NCBI GenBank assembly: GCA_037446575.1
Contig: JBBIII010000009.1
Span: forward strand, 1 to 51,486
Length of the DNA: 51,486 nucleotides
Reading direction: 5' to 3'
Source: JBBIII01 sp037446575
GTDB lineage: Bacteria > Bacteroidota > Ignavibacteria > UBA10030
Part shown: one piece after another, positions 43,561 to 51,486 of the stretch
How positions within the stretch are numbered: position 1 is the stretch's first letter
Layout of the letters: each line of letters opens with the position of its first letter
Notes under the pieces: model-generated
The model's input: the letters and a program-made list of their open reading frames with translations, nothing else
What the model was told of the DNA's origin: nothing
Databases searched by the model: none
Made by a program: the position numbers and the translations under genes

Positions 43561-43595
43561 ATATTTAATAAATAAAGTGTATATTAATAATCGTA

Positions 43596-44024
43596 ATGAT
43601 TACTGTTAAGTCAAATAGAAAAGAAAGCAGTCAGAATCTAAGAAACAGCAGACAGCGGACTCGAATGATCGAAATTTTGCAAGCAACTGACACTCACCCA
43701 ACAGCGGATAAGATTTATGAGAAATTAAAAAAAGAATTTCCAAAGTTGAGTCTTGGCACTGTGTATCGCAACTTATCGGTTCTTGTTGACCAAGGGCTAG
43801 TAAGGAAAATTCATTTTGGCAGTACCTTTGATCGTTTTGAAGCGAATATGAATCAACACTATCATCTTATTTGTGAAAAATGCAAAAGCATTATAGATTT
43901 TACTATGCCAATTTATGATGACTTGAATAAGAAAGCCGCTCAATTGACCAGCTTTTCTGTTAAGCGCCATATAATAGAGTTTTACGGAATTTGCCAGGGC
44001 TGTTCTAAGTCCAGAAAAAATTAA
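43596..44024 (+). CDS. perR: PerR-like peroxide-sensing repressor (Fur family)
   Basis: 142 residues. A winged-helix DNA-binding half is followed by a dimerisation half with the structural zinc site Cys93, Cys96, Cys133 and Cys136. Compared with B. subtilis PerR, the regulatory-metal residues line up with a constant offset of three: His34 (for 37), His88, His90 and Asp101 (for 91, 93 and 104). One ligand differs: Glu82 replaces Asp85. Keeping Asp at the 104 position favours PerR over Fur. Its position directly before katG, same strand, supports control of peroxide defence. A 7-1-7 dyad lies upstream. Confidence 0.88.
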   Translation: MITVKSNRKESSQNLRNSRQRTRMIEILQATDTHPTADKIYEKLKKEFPKLSLGTVYRNLSVLVDQGLVRKIHFGSTFDRFEANMNQHYHLICEKCKSIIDFTMPIYDDLNKKAAQLTSFSVKRHIIEFYGICQGCSKSRKN

Positions 44025-44074
44025 TATTTCAATGGAACATAATACTTAGGAAAAATGTTGATGATTTAAATAAG

Positions 44075-44087
44075 AATCGTTCCGATT
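44075..44087. promoter_or_regulatory. Dyad before katG, candidate PerR operator
   Basis: AATCG-TTC-CGATT is a perfect dyad 41 bases before the katG ATG. Like the dyad before perR it fits the pattern AAT-N7-ATT. Candidate operator only. A GGAGG ribosome site at 44120-44124 lies between it and the start. Confidence 0.45.
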
Positions 44088-44128
44088 AGCAATTAATTAA
44101 CTTATAACATAATAATTATGGAGGAAAA

Positions 44129-46324
44129 ATGAGCAACGAAAATAAATGCCCCATAACGGGAGCTATGAGCAATGTACTAAGCGGTCGTGGTACCTCGAAC
44201 CGCGATTGGTGGCCCAACCAATTGAACATTGAGGTTCTTCACCAACACTCAAAGGCATCTAATCCGATGGATTCTGATTTCAACTATGCGGAAGAGTTTA
44301 AGAAACTCGATCTTGCCGCCGTGAAAAAGGATCTTTATCAGTTGATGACAGACTCAAAGGAATGGTGGCCCGCAGACTGGGGACACTATGGCGGACTTAT
44401 GATACGGATGGCTTGGCACAGTGCTGGTACTTACCGCACAGCAGATGGTAGAGGCGGTGGAGGAACAGGTAATCAACGGTTTGCACCTGTTAACAGTTGG
44501 CCCGATAATGTAAATCTAGATAAAGCACGTCGTCTACTCTGGCCCATAAAGAAGAAATATGGAAACAAAATTTCCTGGGCTGATCTTATGATACTTGCCG
44601 GTAACTGCGCTTTAGAATCAATGGGATTTAAAACATTCGGATTTGGCGGTGGACGCGTAGACATCTGGCAACCGGAAGAAGATATTTATTGGGGAAAAGA
44701 AGAAACATGGCTTGATGATAAGCGTTATAGCGGTGATCGAGAGCTTGAAAATCCTTTGGCGGCTGTGCAAATGGGACTAATTTATGTGAATCCTGAAGGA
44801 CCAAATGGCAACCCTGATCCTGTTGCCTCGGGCCGCGATGTGCGTGTAACATTTGCACGCATGGGAATGAATGATGAAGAAACTGTTGCTCTCGTTGCAG
44901 GCGGACATACATTTGGTAAAGCTCACGGTGCGGGAGATCCGAAACTCATAGGACCGGAACCTGAAGCCGCTCCAATTGAAGAACAAGGTTTGGGGTGGAC
45001 TAACCGTTTCAAAACAGGTAAAGGAGAAGATACAACCTCAAGTGGTATTGAAGGTGCGTGGAAACCGAATCCAACAAAATGGGATAACGGATATTTTGAC
45101 ATGCTTTTCGGATATGAATGGGAATTGGTAACAAGCCCGGCTGGAGCCAAGCAATGGTATGCAAAAAATGTTAAGCCAGAACATATGATTCCTGACGCAC
45201 ATAATCCTTCAAAAAAACATCCACCAATGATGACAACGGCAGACCTTTCACTTCGATTTGATCCAATCTATGAGCCAATTGCTCGCCGATTTCACAAAGA
45301 CCCGCAAGCTTTTGCAGATGCATTTGCACGGGCGTGGTTTAAGTTAACACATCGGGATATGGGACCCCGATCTCGTTATCTTGGTTCGGAGGTTCCGTCT
45401 GAAGAACTTATTTGGCAAGATCCAATTCCTGCTTTAAATCATAAATTAATAGATGATAAAGACATAGATTTTCTCAAGAACAAGATTCTTTCATCTGGTC
45501 TGACAATTTCTGAATTAGTCTCAACTGCATGGGCATCCGCATCAACTTTTCGTGGATCAGACAAGCGCGGCGGCGCTAATGGCGCGCGAATTCGTCTTGC
45601 GCCGCAGAAAGATTGGGAGGTCAATCAGCCGGATCAGTTAAAAAAGGTTTTAAGGGTTCTCGAAGGAATTCAAATTGAATTTAACAAAGCGCAGAAAAAT
45701 GGCAAAAGTGTATCGCTGGCTGATTTGATAGTTTTAGGCGGATGCGCTGGAATTGAAAAGGCAGCAAAAAATGCCGGTCAAGATATAACAGTTCCTTTTT
45801 CACCCGGCCGTATGGACGCTTCTCCGGAACAAACCGATGTAAAGTCATTTGCAGTACTCGAGCCGGTTGCCGACGGATTTCGCAACTATCTTAAAACTAA
45901 GTTCACTATTTCATCAGAAGAACTTTTAATTGATCGCGCACAACTGCTTACTCTAACCGCACCAGAAATGACAGTTCTCATTGGTGGTTTTCGTGTTCTG
46001 AATGTCAATTACGGCAAATCCAAACACGGTGTCTTTACAAAAAATCCCGAGAAACTCACAAATGATTTCTTTTTGAATTTACTTGATATGGATACTGTGT
46101 GGAAACCGACATCGGCAGAGAGAGATGTGTTTGAAGGTCGTGATCGGAAAACAAATGAACTCAAATGGACTGCTACCCGAGTCGATCTTATCTTTGGTTC
46201 TAACTCTCAACTCCGAGCGCTTGCAGAAGTCTATGCGCAGGACGATTCGAAGACAAAGTTTGTTAAAGATTTCATTGCGGCATGGAATAAAGTAATGAAC
46301 GCAGATCGCTTTGATTTGCTTTGA
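44129..46324 (+). CDS. katG: Catalase-peroxidase KatG
   Basis: 731 residues, full length with both peroxidase-like halves. Destroys hydrogen peroxide with a haem cofactor. Distal residues Arg93, Trp96 and His97 lie in MIRMAWHSAGTYR, and the proximal His260 in GGHTFGKAHG. The covalent Met-Tyr-Trp adduct required for catalase activity can form from Trp96, Tyr219 and Met245. There is no signal peptide, so it is cytoplasmic. GGAGG four bases before the ATG is a strong ribosome site. It follows perR and a candidate operator; a clear terminator lies downstream. Confidence 0.98.
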   Translation: MSNENKCPITGAMSNVLSGRGTSNRDWWPNQLNIEVLHQHSKASNPMDSDFNYAEEFKKLDLAAVKKDLYQLMTDSKEWWPADWGHYGGLMIRMAWHSAGTYRTADGRGGGGTGNQRFAPVNSWPDNVNLDKARRLLWPIKKKYGNKISWADLMILAGNCALESMGFKTFGFGGGRVDIWQPEEDIYWGKEETWLDDKRYSGDRELENPLAAVQMGLIYVNPEGPNGNPDPVASGRDVRVTFARMGMNDEETVALVAGGHTFGKAHGAGDPKLIGPEPEAAPIEEQGLGWTNRFKTGKGEDTTSSGIEGAWKPNPTKWDNGYFDMLFGYEWELVTSPAGAKQWYAKNVKPEHMIPDAHNPSKKHPPMMTTADLSLRFDPIYEPIARRFHKDPQAFADAFARAWFKLTHRDMGPRSRYLGSEVPSEELIWQDPIPALNHKLIDDKDIDFLKNKILSSGLTISELVSTAWASASTFRGSDKRGGANGARIRLAPQKDWEVNQPDQLKKVLRVLEGIQIEFNKAQKNGKSVSLADLIVLGGCAGIEKAAKNAGQDITVPFSPGRMDASPEQTDVKSFAVLEPVADGFRNYLKTKFTISSEELLIDRAQLLTLTAPEMTVLIGGFRVLNVNYGKSKHGVFTKNPEKLTNDFFLNLLDMDTVWKPTSAERDVFEGRDRKTNELKWTATRVDLIFGSNSQLRALAEVYAQDDSKTKFVKDFIAAWNKVMNADRFDLL

Positions 46325-46344
46325 TTGTTTTGTTTGAATACAAG

Positions 46345-46385
46345 AGGCATGAGATTTTATTTTCTCATGCCTTTTAATTTTTTAT
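46345..46385 (+). terminator. Rho-independent terminator after katG
   Basis: AGGCATGAGA (46345-46354) and TCTCATGCCT (46363-46372) form a perfect 10-bp stem with an 8-base loop, followed by a U-rich tail. It overlaps the end of the convergent Nudix gene. Confidence 0.9.
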
Positions 46386-46936
46386 TCAGATGGATTATTA
46401 CGCAAGTATAATAGTGCTAAAGCAACCATTGCCGCCCATCCCATAACTTTGACTTCACCGGCAAGAAGATTTTTTTCAACTTCTTCTATTGAATATTCTT
46501 GAAGTTCCATCTCCTCTAAATCATCAATAATCGGATCACCGACTTTTTTTGCACTAAGTGCAAGAAAAAGATAACCTTTCCCTGCGCCATTGTTACCGTT
46601 ATTCGGGAAAGCGCCGAGTTGAATCCATTCAGAAGCTTCACAACCCATTTCTTCGCGCAATTCTCTTTTTGCGGCAACCAGCGGGTCTTCGCTCGGTTCT
46701 AAATGTCCGCCAACAGGTGCGAGCGATGTACCTTCAATTGCATATTTTGTCTGTCGGAAAAGCAAAACCTTTCCGTCTTCCGTTATCGGCAGAACAAGAA
46801 CATAATCTGGCGATATTACCCAGGGCCAATCGTTTATGATTTTTCCATCCGGCAATTGGATTTTATGTTGTTCTACTCTTAAGAATTTATTGTGATCAAG
46901 TATTGTTTTCTTCTCTAAAGTTTTCCACTGATTCAT
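46382..46936 (-). CDS. Nudix hydrolase (ADP-ribose pyrophosphatase-like)
   Basis: 184 residues. The Nudix box is complete: Gly77, Glu83, Arg91-Glu92, Glu95-Glu96 and Gly98 in the GX5EX7REUXEEXG pattern. The N-terminal part and the box resemble ADP-ribose pyrophosphatases (NudF-like), which cleave ADP-ribose or other nucleoside diphosphate compounds; the exact substrate is not defined. The C-terminus has a short hydrophobic stretch that may pack as a helix. It is convergent with katG and 11 bases after the VOC protein gene on the same strand. Confidence 0.9.
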   Translation of the reverse strand: MNQWKTLEKKTILDHNKFLRVEQHKIQLPDGKIINDWPWVISPDYVLVLPITEDGKVLLFRQTKYAIEGTSLAPVGGHLEPSEDPLVAAKRELREEMGCEASEWIQLGAFPNNGNNGAGKGYLFLALSAKKVGDPIIDDLEEMELQEYSIEEVEKNLLAGEVKVMGWAAMVALALLYLRNNPSE

Positions 46937-46947
46937 ATTTTCTTAAC

Positions 46948-47841
46948 TCACTTTAACATCGGATTTGCGCGTTTAACAAACTGGATGGGCTGATTCCATG
47001 GATCGCGCATCATCAGAACGAAATCCCCGGAAGCTGTCTTTGTAATATCTTCTGCTATAGTTGCTCCAGCTTTCACCAGTGTTTCTTTAGCGACTTCGAT
47101 ATTATCAACCATGTAAGCAACGTGCAATGTCATATAATTGATTGTCGAAAAATCTACAACCGGAAATTCTTTTTGCTGATATAATTCATACATCATATTC
47201 TTAGTTGGATCTGCAATGAATGTTCCGTACGAAGGCGCGCCGCCTTCTCTAACAATCACCATTCCTAAATTTTCTTTATACCATTTTGCTTTTGCGCGTG
47301 AATCTTCTACGTTAATTGCAAAGTGTTCAAAGTATAATCCCTTAAACGAAAGCATCGGATTTACACGCTGAACGAACTGAATTGCCAATCCCCACGGGTC
47401 ACGCATCATCAATACTTTATCGCCTGCGGCAGTTGTGCGCAAGCTTTCTGCTACTGTGGCGCCGGAAGCTACTAATTCTGATTGTGTCTTTTCGATATTA
47501 GGAGTTGCAAACGCAAGATGAATAGACATGTAATGAATTTTATTAGGTTCGTAGACAGGAAAATTTGTGTTAGAAAACAGTTCTAACATCATATGTTCAC
47601 CTGAATCTGCGATAAAGGTTGTGAATGTCGGTGCGCCGCCGGCACGAATAATTTTCATCCCTAAATTTTCGCAATACCATTGTGCTACTTTTACTGCATC
47701 TGAAACATTAAAAGCAATATGTTCAAAACGGGATATTTGAATTTTTTGTTCGGTCATTGTATCGTTCGCCTCTATTATTGTGTGTAGGGTTATTAAAAGA
47801 ACAAAACAGATGCCTGAAATATTAATCAGCAAGTTTCTCAT
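46948..47841 (-). CDS. Exported protein with two VOC (glyoxalase-like) domains
   Basis: 297 residues from this start. An N-terminal signal peptide (hydrophobic about 3-20) is followed by two similar VOC domains (about 37-160 and 175-297), each with an HIAFNV or HFAINV strand, a WYxENLGM helix, a GGAP turn and a late MMRDPW. Metal ligands are likely His at the strand starts and Glu in the LEL/YEL strands. Glyoxalase, dioxygenase or binding roles are all possible. The frame extends 15 codons upstream, but GAGG eight bases before the ATG at 47839-47841 and the proper signal peptide that follows favour this start. Export is unusual for the family. Confidence 0.82.
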   Translation of the reverse strand: MRNLLINISGICFVLLITLHTIIEANDTMTEQKIQISRFEHIAFNVSDAVKVAQWYCENLGMKIIRAGGAPTFTTFIADSGEHMMLELFSNTNFPVYEPNKIHYMSIHLAFATPNIEKTQSELVASGATVAESLRTTAAGDKVLMMRDPWGLAIQFVQRVNPMLSFKGLYFEHFAINVEDSRAKAKWYKENLGMVIVREGGAPSYGTFIADPTKNMMYELYQQKEFPVVDFSTINYMTLHVAYMVDNIEVAKETLVKAGATIAEDITKTASGDFVLMMRDPWNQPIQFVKRANPMLK

Positions 47842-47979
47842 ATTTTTTTTCCTCGATATGGTTTTCATTTTCAATTTACGAAGCATTTTAAATAAAACCC
47901 AGAAAAGAAAATATATTAATCAGACTGTAGATAATAAAAAAAAGTATTACATTGGATTCAACAATTAATAAAATCATTT

Positions 47980-49119
47980 ATGACCATTTATCAAATTTTT
48001 ACGCCGGCATTGTTGCTGGATATAGATATTCTCGAAAATAATCTTCAAGCGATGCAGAACCTCGCTTCGAAGCATCGTGTATCTTTGCGACCTCACATCA
48101 AAACGCATAAATGCATCGAAATAGCAAAGAAACAACAATCGCTCGGAGCCAAAGGCATTACTGTTTCAACTTTTTACGAGGCGGAACAATTTGCCGCCGC
48201 CGGTTTTAATGATATTACATGGGCAATTCCTCTGCCCCCTATCTTTGCTGAAAAAGCTGTCGAGCTATCACAAAAAATTACCTTGCGACTTATCATAGAC
48301 AGCATTGAATCGAAAGATGCTTTAACTAAAGCGGCGTCTAAAGCAAATGCTCCAATTCATGTCTTTTTAAAAGTTGACTGTGGATTTCATCGTGCCGGTG
48401 TTGATCCATCTAGCACATTTGCAGAAGATTTAGCTCGCGCACTTTCCGAATCGAAGCAATTGCAATTTGATGGAATACTTACACATGCGGGTCATGCTTA
48501 TTCTGCATGTTCAAAAGAAGAAATTATTGAAATTGCCGAAAAAGAAAGATCGCTAATGGTAAATTTTGCGCAGTGGTTGCGCGGCAACAAAATCAATGTT
48601 ACAACAATCAGTATTGGCTCGACTCCAACAGTTACACTTGCAGAGAAGTTAGACGGAGTAAATGAAATTCGCCCCGGCAATTATGTTTTCAACGATTACA
48701 CACAGGCACAGCTCGGTGTTTGCAGTGTGAATAATTGCGCGCTTACGGTGCTTGCGACCATCATTTCTCATCAACCAGAGGCAAATCATTTTGTAACAGA
48801 TGCTGGAGCGCTTGCTCTATCAAAAGATTTAGGCGCTACTCAAATACGCAATGATATGGGAATGGGAATAATTTTCGAAGACTATGATAGAAAGCGGTTA
48901 TTTGCTAATTTAGATGTTCAAATTCAATCTTTATCGCAAGAGCACGGAATAGTTCGCGTTGATAGACACGCATCAATTGTTGAGCGTTTTAAGGTTGGTG
49001 AGCGTGTTAGAATTCTCGAGCATCACGCTTGTTTAACTGCCGCAAACTTCGATTATTATTATGTCGTTAGAGGAAACGAAGTAATTGATAAGTGGAAAAT
49101 ATTGAGAGGGAGAGTATAG
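47980..49119 (+). CDS. D-threonine aldolase / D-serine dehydratase-like PLP enzyme
   Basis: 379 residues of the fold-type III (alanine racemase-like) family. The PLP lysine is Lys41 in RPHIKTHKC. The barrel is followed by a C-terminal domain with His and Cys in LEHHACLTA, the zinc-site residues of D-serine dehydratases (DSD1) and D-threonine aldolases. It probably breaks down a D-hydroxyamino acid using PLP and a divalent metal. Substrate choice between D-Ser and D-Thr cannot be made. It is divergent from the VOC gene and ends 18 bases from the convergent restriction endonuclease gene. Confidence 0.9.
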   Translation: MTIYQIFTPALLLDIDILENNLQAMQNLASKHRVSLRPHIKTHKCIEIAKKQQSLGAKGITVSTFYEAEQFAAAGFNDITWAIPLPPIFAEKAVELSQKITLRLIIDSIESKDALTKAASKANAPIHVFLKVDCGFHRAGVDPSSTFAEDLARALSESKQLQFDGILTHAGHAYSACSKEEIIEIAEKERSLMVNFAQWLRGNKINVTTISIGSTPTVTLAEKLDGVNEIRPGNYVFNDYTQAQLGVCSVNNCALTVLATIISHQPEANHFVTDAGALALSKDLGATQIRNDMGMGIIFEDYDRKRLFANLDVQIQSLSQEHGIVRVDRHASIVERFKVGERVRILEHHACLTAANFDYYYVVRGNEVIDKWKILRGRV

Positions 49120-49137
49120 AAATATGAAATTGCAATG

Positions 49138-49707
49138 TTATTTATCAATCCCTAAAATGAGAACAGGAATATCAATATTAGCAACACCGCGATGTTCTAA
49201 ATCCCAAACAAATTGCTCAAAGTATGAAACACCTGTAGACATTTGATCCGCAAATTTCTTTATTGGCACAATTTCTATACCTACATCAATAAAACCAAGT
49301 TTATTAAATATCGTCATTTTTGCACAAACATTATAGACCATAAAAGCATATTTGCCAAACTGGACTTCGAGCCCAAGCTTTTCTTTAATGAAGTCCATTT
49401 CACGAAATGCGCCTTTGTTAAGCTTTGGAAATTTATAGGTTTGAGTGTAATATTGTGTAGGATATTCACAAGGTACACGTTTATTTTGCCAACCAAGCTT
49501 AGCAAACTTATTCTTAAAAGCCGTATTTAATGCTTTAGGATTATATAACATTTTTCCCCGCATTGTTTTTTCCTTGCTCTTTTTTGTCTTGGTCTTTTGT
49601 GCGCTTACACGGCTTATAACTTGTTCGACTTCTTTTAAAAGATGAGGGTAATTTTTATCAATCGCCATTTTTCCATTATTGAAAGAATAAATACCGACAA
49701 TTTTCAT
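49138..49707 (-). CDS. BglII/BstYI-type type II restriction endonuclease
   Basis: 189 residues. The core FREMDFIKEKLGLEVQFGKY matches the BglII/BstYI family, in which an Asp, then a Glu nine residues on, then a Gln two further on form the catalytic site (BglII Asp84, Glu93, Gln95). Here these are Asp105, Glu114 and Gln116 with identical spacing. The later IDVGIEIVP and MSTGVSYFEQ segments also fit. A recognition site of RGATCY or AGATCT is predicted from the family. The ATG overlaps the stop of the methyltransferase by four bases, so the two are co-translated, with the modification gene first. Confidence 0.88.
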   Translation of the reverse strand: MKIVGIYSFNNGKMAIDKNYPHLLKEVEQVISRVSAQKTKTKKSKEKTMRGKMLYNPKALNTAFKNKFAKLGWQNKRVPCEYPTQYYTQTYKFPKLNKGAFREMDFIKEKLGLEVQFGKYAFMVYNVCAKMTIFNKLGFIDVGIEIVPIKKFADQMSTGVSYFEQFVWDLEHRGVANIDIPVLILGIDK

Positions 49708-50678
49708 TGAGTCTCTCCATTTCTATTTTTCCATTCAGGCGGAATTTGAGATATCTTTTCTTTTCCTGTTGGTGCAAATACGGGTTTTCCAAGTGGTCTA
49801 ATTTTAAGTTTGCCTGTATAGAAATCCTCTATTCTTTGTTTTGCAATTGATACATATTCTTGTTCCTTATCAATGCCAATAGCTCTGCGGCTATGCTTTA
49901 ATGCTGCAATTAGAGTAGAACCTACGCCGCAATACGGGTCAAGCACCCAATCATCTTCATTAGTAAGCGCAAGGACGCATCGTTCTATTAGCTCAATCGG
50001 ATATTGGCACGGATGAATTGTTTTTTCTGGATGATTTGCTTTTACATTTGGAATATCCCATAGTTCTTCATCCCATTCTTGCTTAATAAATTCCCAAACA
50101 TCTGATGGGTTCTTTCCAAGTGGATTTCCAGATGGCAGTCCTCGCTTTGGTCCTTTGAAATGTCTTTTTCCGGGATATTTTGATGGAACTCGAACATCGT
50201 TCAAATTAAAGGTATAACTTTCCGATTTTGTGAACCAGAGAATGGTTTCATATCTTCCCGAGAATCGTTTGCTTGCATGTAGACCATGATTAAAACGCCA
50301 AATAATGCGATTTCTTAATTTCAATCCGTGTTTTTTAAAATGATTATAATAAAGAGTATCAAGCGGAAATACTTCTGAATTATCCACAAAATTTCCTACC
50401 TGCCAACAAATACTTCCGTCAATTCGAAGTTTTTTAATAAGTTTTTCAATTACTTGATCTTGGAAATCTAAATATTTTTCAATTGCCGTTTTACTTTCAT
50501 ATTCTTTTCCAAGATTATATGGCGGAGAAGTAATTATTAGCTTAATAGTATCATTAGGGAATGTATCTAAAATGTCGAGTGTGTTGCCGCAATTTAAAAT
50601 TATCTTTCCTTGAGGATTAAAGTAATTTAAGACCTCTGGACCTTCAAACATCGGATACGTATTTTCGTGAATTAGCAT
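49704..50678 (-). CDS. DNA methyltransferase of a BglII-like restriction system
   Basis: 324 residues. The catalytic motif ITSPPYNLGK lies near residue 50 and the SAM-binding motif DPYCGVGST near residue 240, the order of beta-class enzymes. The SPPY form is common in N4-cytosine methylases, consistent with the partners of BglII and BstYI. It protects the host from the overlapping endonuclease gene. An 11-bp direct repeat (50685-50708) lies just before its ATG. It shares no clear operon with the HAD gene, which ends 43 bases upstream. Confidence 0.9.
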   Translation of the reverse strand: MLIHENTYPMFEGPEVLNYFNPQGKIILNCGNTLDILDTFPNDTIKLIITSPPYNLGKEYESKTAIEKYLDFQDQVIEKLIKKLRIDGSICWQVGNFVDNSEVFPLDTLYYNHFKKHGLKLRNRIIWRFNHGLHASKRFSGRYETILWFTKSESYTFNLNDVRVPSKYPGKRHFKGPKRGLPSGNPLGKNPSDVWEFIKQEWDEELWDIPNVKANHPEKTIHPCQYPIELIERCVLALTNEDDWVLDPYCGVGSTLIAALKHSRRAIGIDKEQEYVSIAKQRIEDFYTGKLKIRPLGKPVFAPTGKEKISQIPPEWKNRNGETQ

Positions 50679-50684
50679 AGCATA

Positions 50685-50708
50685 ATTTACAAAATATATT
50701 TACAAAAT
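50685..50708. promoter_or_regulatory. 11-bp direct repeat before the restriction operon
   Basis: ATTTACAAAAT occurs at 50685-50695 and 50698-50708, two bases apart, ending seven bases before the methyltransferase start (read on the minus strand). It may be an operator, for example for control by the methyltransferase itself, or a promoter element. Confidence 0.5.
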
Positions 50709-50721
50709 TCGTTATAGCTTA

Positions 50722-51387
50722 TTAAACAATCGAATTTAAATGGTTCCACTGCTCTTCACAAAAATCTTTCAGCGATTTCATTTTCAAATCTGCAATATCG
50801 AATCGTGTTTCGTGATACTGTTCTTTCATTGGCAACGCCAACGTTTTCATTCGTGCGGCTTTTGCAGCTATCAGACCGTTAAACGAATCTTCAATAACTA
50901 AACAATTAATTGGCTCGGCATTAAGCTTTTTTGCAGTTGTTAAAAAGACAGCCGGATGCGGTTTAGCATACTGTTCGTTTTCTGCAGAATGAACAACTAA
51001 AAATACCTCTCTCAATTTCAGCTTTGTAAGCACAGCGTCTATGAGTCGTTGTGGAGATGAAGTCGCAAGCGCAATCGGAATTTTGCGCGATTGTAGAAAC
51101 TCGATAAATTCCATTACTCCATCCATAATTACCGCCTTAGTCAGAATGCTATTATAAACATGATCAAGTATTTCCTGTGTAACTTGTTCCTGAGACTTCG
51201 TATTCCAAGCTTTTTTACTATACAATAGTTTTACAATGTCAGAAGTTGGCAATCCAATCATATCCACGCATTGTTTTTTTGTAAGATGAATGCCTACTGT
51301 AGCAAAAATTTCTATTTCTGCTTCGTGCCAAAAAGGTTCGGAATCCAACAAAACGCCATCCATATCAAATATTACTGCTTTTATCAT
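50722..51387 (-). CDS. HAD-superfamily phosphatase
   Basis: 221 residues. Motif I is FDMDGVLLDSEP (Asp8 and Asp10), motif II a Ser in ATSSPQR, then a Lys in AKPHP and the acidic motif IEDS. A cap domain lies after motif I, as in beta-phosphoglucomutase, YniC and related sugar phosphatases. It likely removes phosphate from a hexose phosphate such as 2-deoxyglucose 6-phosphate, but the substrate is unproven. GGAG seven bases before the ATG is the ribosome site. The restriction operon follows 43 bases downstream. Confidence 0.93.
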   Translation of the reverse strand: MIKAVIFDMDGVLLDSEPFWHEAEIEIFATVGIHLTKKQCVDMIGLPTSDIVKLLYSKKAWNTKSQEQVTQEILDHVYNSILTKAVIMDGVMEFIEFLQSRKIPIALATSSPQRLIDAVLTKLKLREVFLVVHSAENEQYAKPHPAVFLTTAKKLNAEPINCLVIEDSFNGLIAAKAARMKTLALPMKEQYHETRFDIADLKMKSLKDFCEEQWNHLNSIV

Positions 51388-51428
51388 TATTTACTCCAAT
51401 GCTCTTTCTATATTTTCATGCATCATAC

Positions 51429-51486
51429 TTAAAGAGACATCTGAAAAATTTGGGAATCCATTCCTTCGGAACAATTATTTATTCTT
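51429..51486 (-). CDS. Possible C-terminal end of a gene beyond the window
   Basis: One minus-strand frame is open from the window edge to a TAA at 51429-51431, giving 18 residues. It could be the end of the gene before the HAD phosphatase, but it is too short to support a family. Low confidence. Confidence 0.2.
   Translation of the reverse strand, partial: RINNCSEGMDSQIFQMSL

Noticed and set aside
44473..45624. Minus-strand open frames inside katG
   Set aside because: Antisense to a full-length catalase-peroxidase; no motifs.
51391..51477. Tiny minus-strand frame ending just before the HAD gene
   Set aside because: It is only about 28 codons, has an in-frame stop at its upstream end and no good start; its GGAG is explained as the ribosome site of the HAD gene.

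Overview
The window is AT-rich, densely coded DNA from a Gram-negative bacterium. Its gene set fits the Bacteroidota/Chlorobiota/Ignavibacteriota assemblage: a GT117 (DUF2723) membrane glycosyltransferase, an outer-membrane beta-barrel, a PpiD/SurA foldase, a DUF4097 envelope protein behind an ECF sigma factor, secreted M28 peptidases, a membrane gluzincin with TPRs, and ORF6N and DUF6485 proteins. The lineage is inferred from gene families, since no rRNA or tRNA is present. No gap without a gene exceeds 300 bases.

Layout. Positions 1-6.4 kb hold a gene end, a GT117 protein, a rodZ-like gene, ligA, a beta-barrel, a protein resembling glycosyltransferase 9, and a STAS protein. Positions 6.4-13.5 kb on the minus strand hold aroB and aroK, a PpiD-like foldase, and a three-gene unit (small secreted protein, 7-TM protein, PAS histidine kinase). 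Positions 13.7-20.8 kb on the plus strand hold an ABC-F ATPase, a two-subunit molybdenum hydroxylase (xanthine dehydrogenase type), and a receiver overlapping a metallo-beta-lactamase-fold enzyme. Positions 20.9-24.9 kb on the minus strand hold a GT4 glycosyltransferase and an operon of ECF sigma factor, HEAT-repeat anti-sigma factor and DUF4097 beta-solenoid. Positions 25-28.8 kb hold an alpha/beta hydrolase, a truncated ORF6N gene and a polytopic M28 peptidase. Positions 28.8-38.2 kb on the minus strand hold rlmD, a phosphohexomutase, a large DNA methyltransferase with a nuclease-like C-terminus, a Cys-rich DUF6485 protein, a membrane metallopeptidase/TPR protein and murA. Positions 38.3-43.1 kb on the plus strand hold a nitroreductase, purA, a histidine kinase, a second M28 peptidase and a YjbQ protein. 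Positions 43.1-46.3 kb hold a receiver divergent from a perR-katG oxidative-stress pair. Positions 46.4-51.4 kb hold a Nudix hydrolase, an exported double-VOC protein, a D-threonine aldolase/D-serine dehydratase-like enzyme, a BglII/BstYI-type restriction-modification operon and a HAD phosphatase.

The most interesting points are: (1) the secreted protein / 7-TM / histidine kinase unit, a possible undescribed sensor; (2) the methyltransferase carrying a putative D...ExE nuclease domain; (3) the sigma/anti-sigma operon ending in a beta-solenoid with an almost exact 18-residue period; (4) degenerate tandem arrays with a 7-base period inside rlmD and the phosphohexomutase gene and directly before the start codons of purA and rodZ; (5) a strong terminator whose U tract touches the aroK start codon; (6) matching dyads upstream of perR and katG; and (7) the BglII-like restriction operon with a direct repeat before its methyltransferase. 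Functions are assigned from motifs and remembered family features; no database search was run.
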